NCBI GenBank assembly: GCA_041660925.1
Contig: JBAZVI010000013.1
Span: 16,653-80,652, forward strand
Origin: Elusimicrobiota bacterium
GTDB lineage: Bacteria > Elusimicrobiota > Elusimicrobia > UBA1565
Direction of reading: 5' to 3'
Length of the DNA stretch: 64,000 bases
Positions 63,899 through 64,000 of this stretch are shown one piece after another. The position numbers and the translations under genes are program-made. Under the pieces are notes generated by a model that was not told the origin of the DNA, searched no databases, and worked only from the letters and a program-made list of their open reading frames with translations. Numbering within the stretch: the stretch's first letter is position 1; every line of letters begins with the position of its first letter.

Positions 63899-64000
63899 TG
63901 CGTTTTGGCCGGGCGATTTCGAGCCGAGGCAAGGCGCGAGGAGCGAGGATAGCTTGAGCTATCTGAGCGACGAGCAACGCAGCCGCAGGCCGAAAGCGCC
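63899..64000 (+). repeat. Third copy of the MITE-like unit, cut by the window end
   Basis: GCGTTTTGGCCGGGCGATTT begins a copy that matches the left unit at 51133-51237 over most of its length, with core GATAGCTTGAGCTATCTGAG. It lies 21 bases after the lptG stop. Confidence 0.75.

Overview
The window is about 64 kb of very GC-rich, densely coding chromosomal DNA from a diderm bacterium. The diderm envelope is shown by LptF/LptG, a SprA-family outer-membrane protein, and many signal peptides and periplasmic thioredoxin-fold proteins. The mix of a SprA-like giant with type IV pseudopilins, small-type PurL with separate PurS and PurQ, and class 2 PyrD suggests an uncultured lineage such as Elusimicrobiota. 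That assignment is inference from gene content, not from a marker gene. No phage, CRISPR array, rRNA or intact insertion sequence was seen.

Region 1 (51-16037, minus strand) is a nucleotide-biosynthesis supercluster read from right to left: guaA, purC, purS (tandem), purL, purQ, purF, purD, pyrC, pyrD, pyrF, pyrE, purM, purNH (fusion). Most junctions are 4-bp ATGA overlaps, so it is probably one operon. It holds most of de novo IMP synthesis, GMP synthase and four of the six UMP steps. pyrB lies apart at 42-43 kb. purE/K/B/A, guaB and carAB are not in the window.

Region 2 (16-29 kb) is mixed. It has a non-coding palindromic stretch with a short ORF6N-type gene, tRNA-Cys, three overlapping pseudopilin genes, an M23 peptidase, feoB-feoA, three radical SAM enzymes (one RlmN-like, one B12-binding with a C-terminal STAS-like domain), a DMT-like permease, a small secreted protein, a MATE exporter and peptide deformylase.

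Region 3 (29.7-43.4 kb) is rich in envelope proteins: a TPR/GNA1162-like protein with a lipoprotein partner, tRNA-Arg(GCG), two DsbA-like proteins, a TlpA-like protein, a DipZ-like protein without its cysteines, a secreted YyaL C-terminal homologue, MntP, a TerC protein and a Fur-family regulator (probable metal homeostasis), a PPK2 with a signal-peptide extension, a dipeptide-epimerase-like enolase, and pyrB with a small cupin.

Region 4 (43.6-64 kb) carries a 1,240-residue coiled-coil protein lacking Pro and Cys in its body, a secreted HExxH protein, a UDP-glucose to UDP-xylose route (ugd, UXS) with a family 2 glycosyltransferase, a soluble PAS-type histidine kinase, a ComF-like phosphoribosyltransferase, the 1,890-residue SprA-like protein under the best promoter seen here, and lptF-lptG. 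A 311-bp element with 32-bp terminal inverted repeats sits between ugd and the UXS gene. Its core recurs at the right end of the window.
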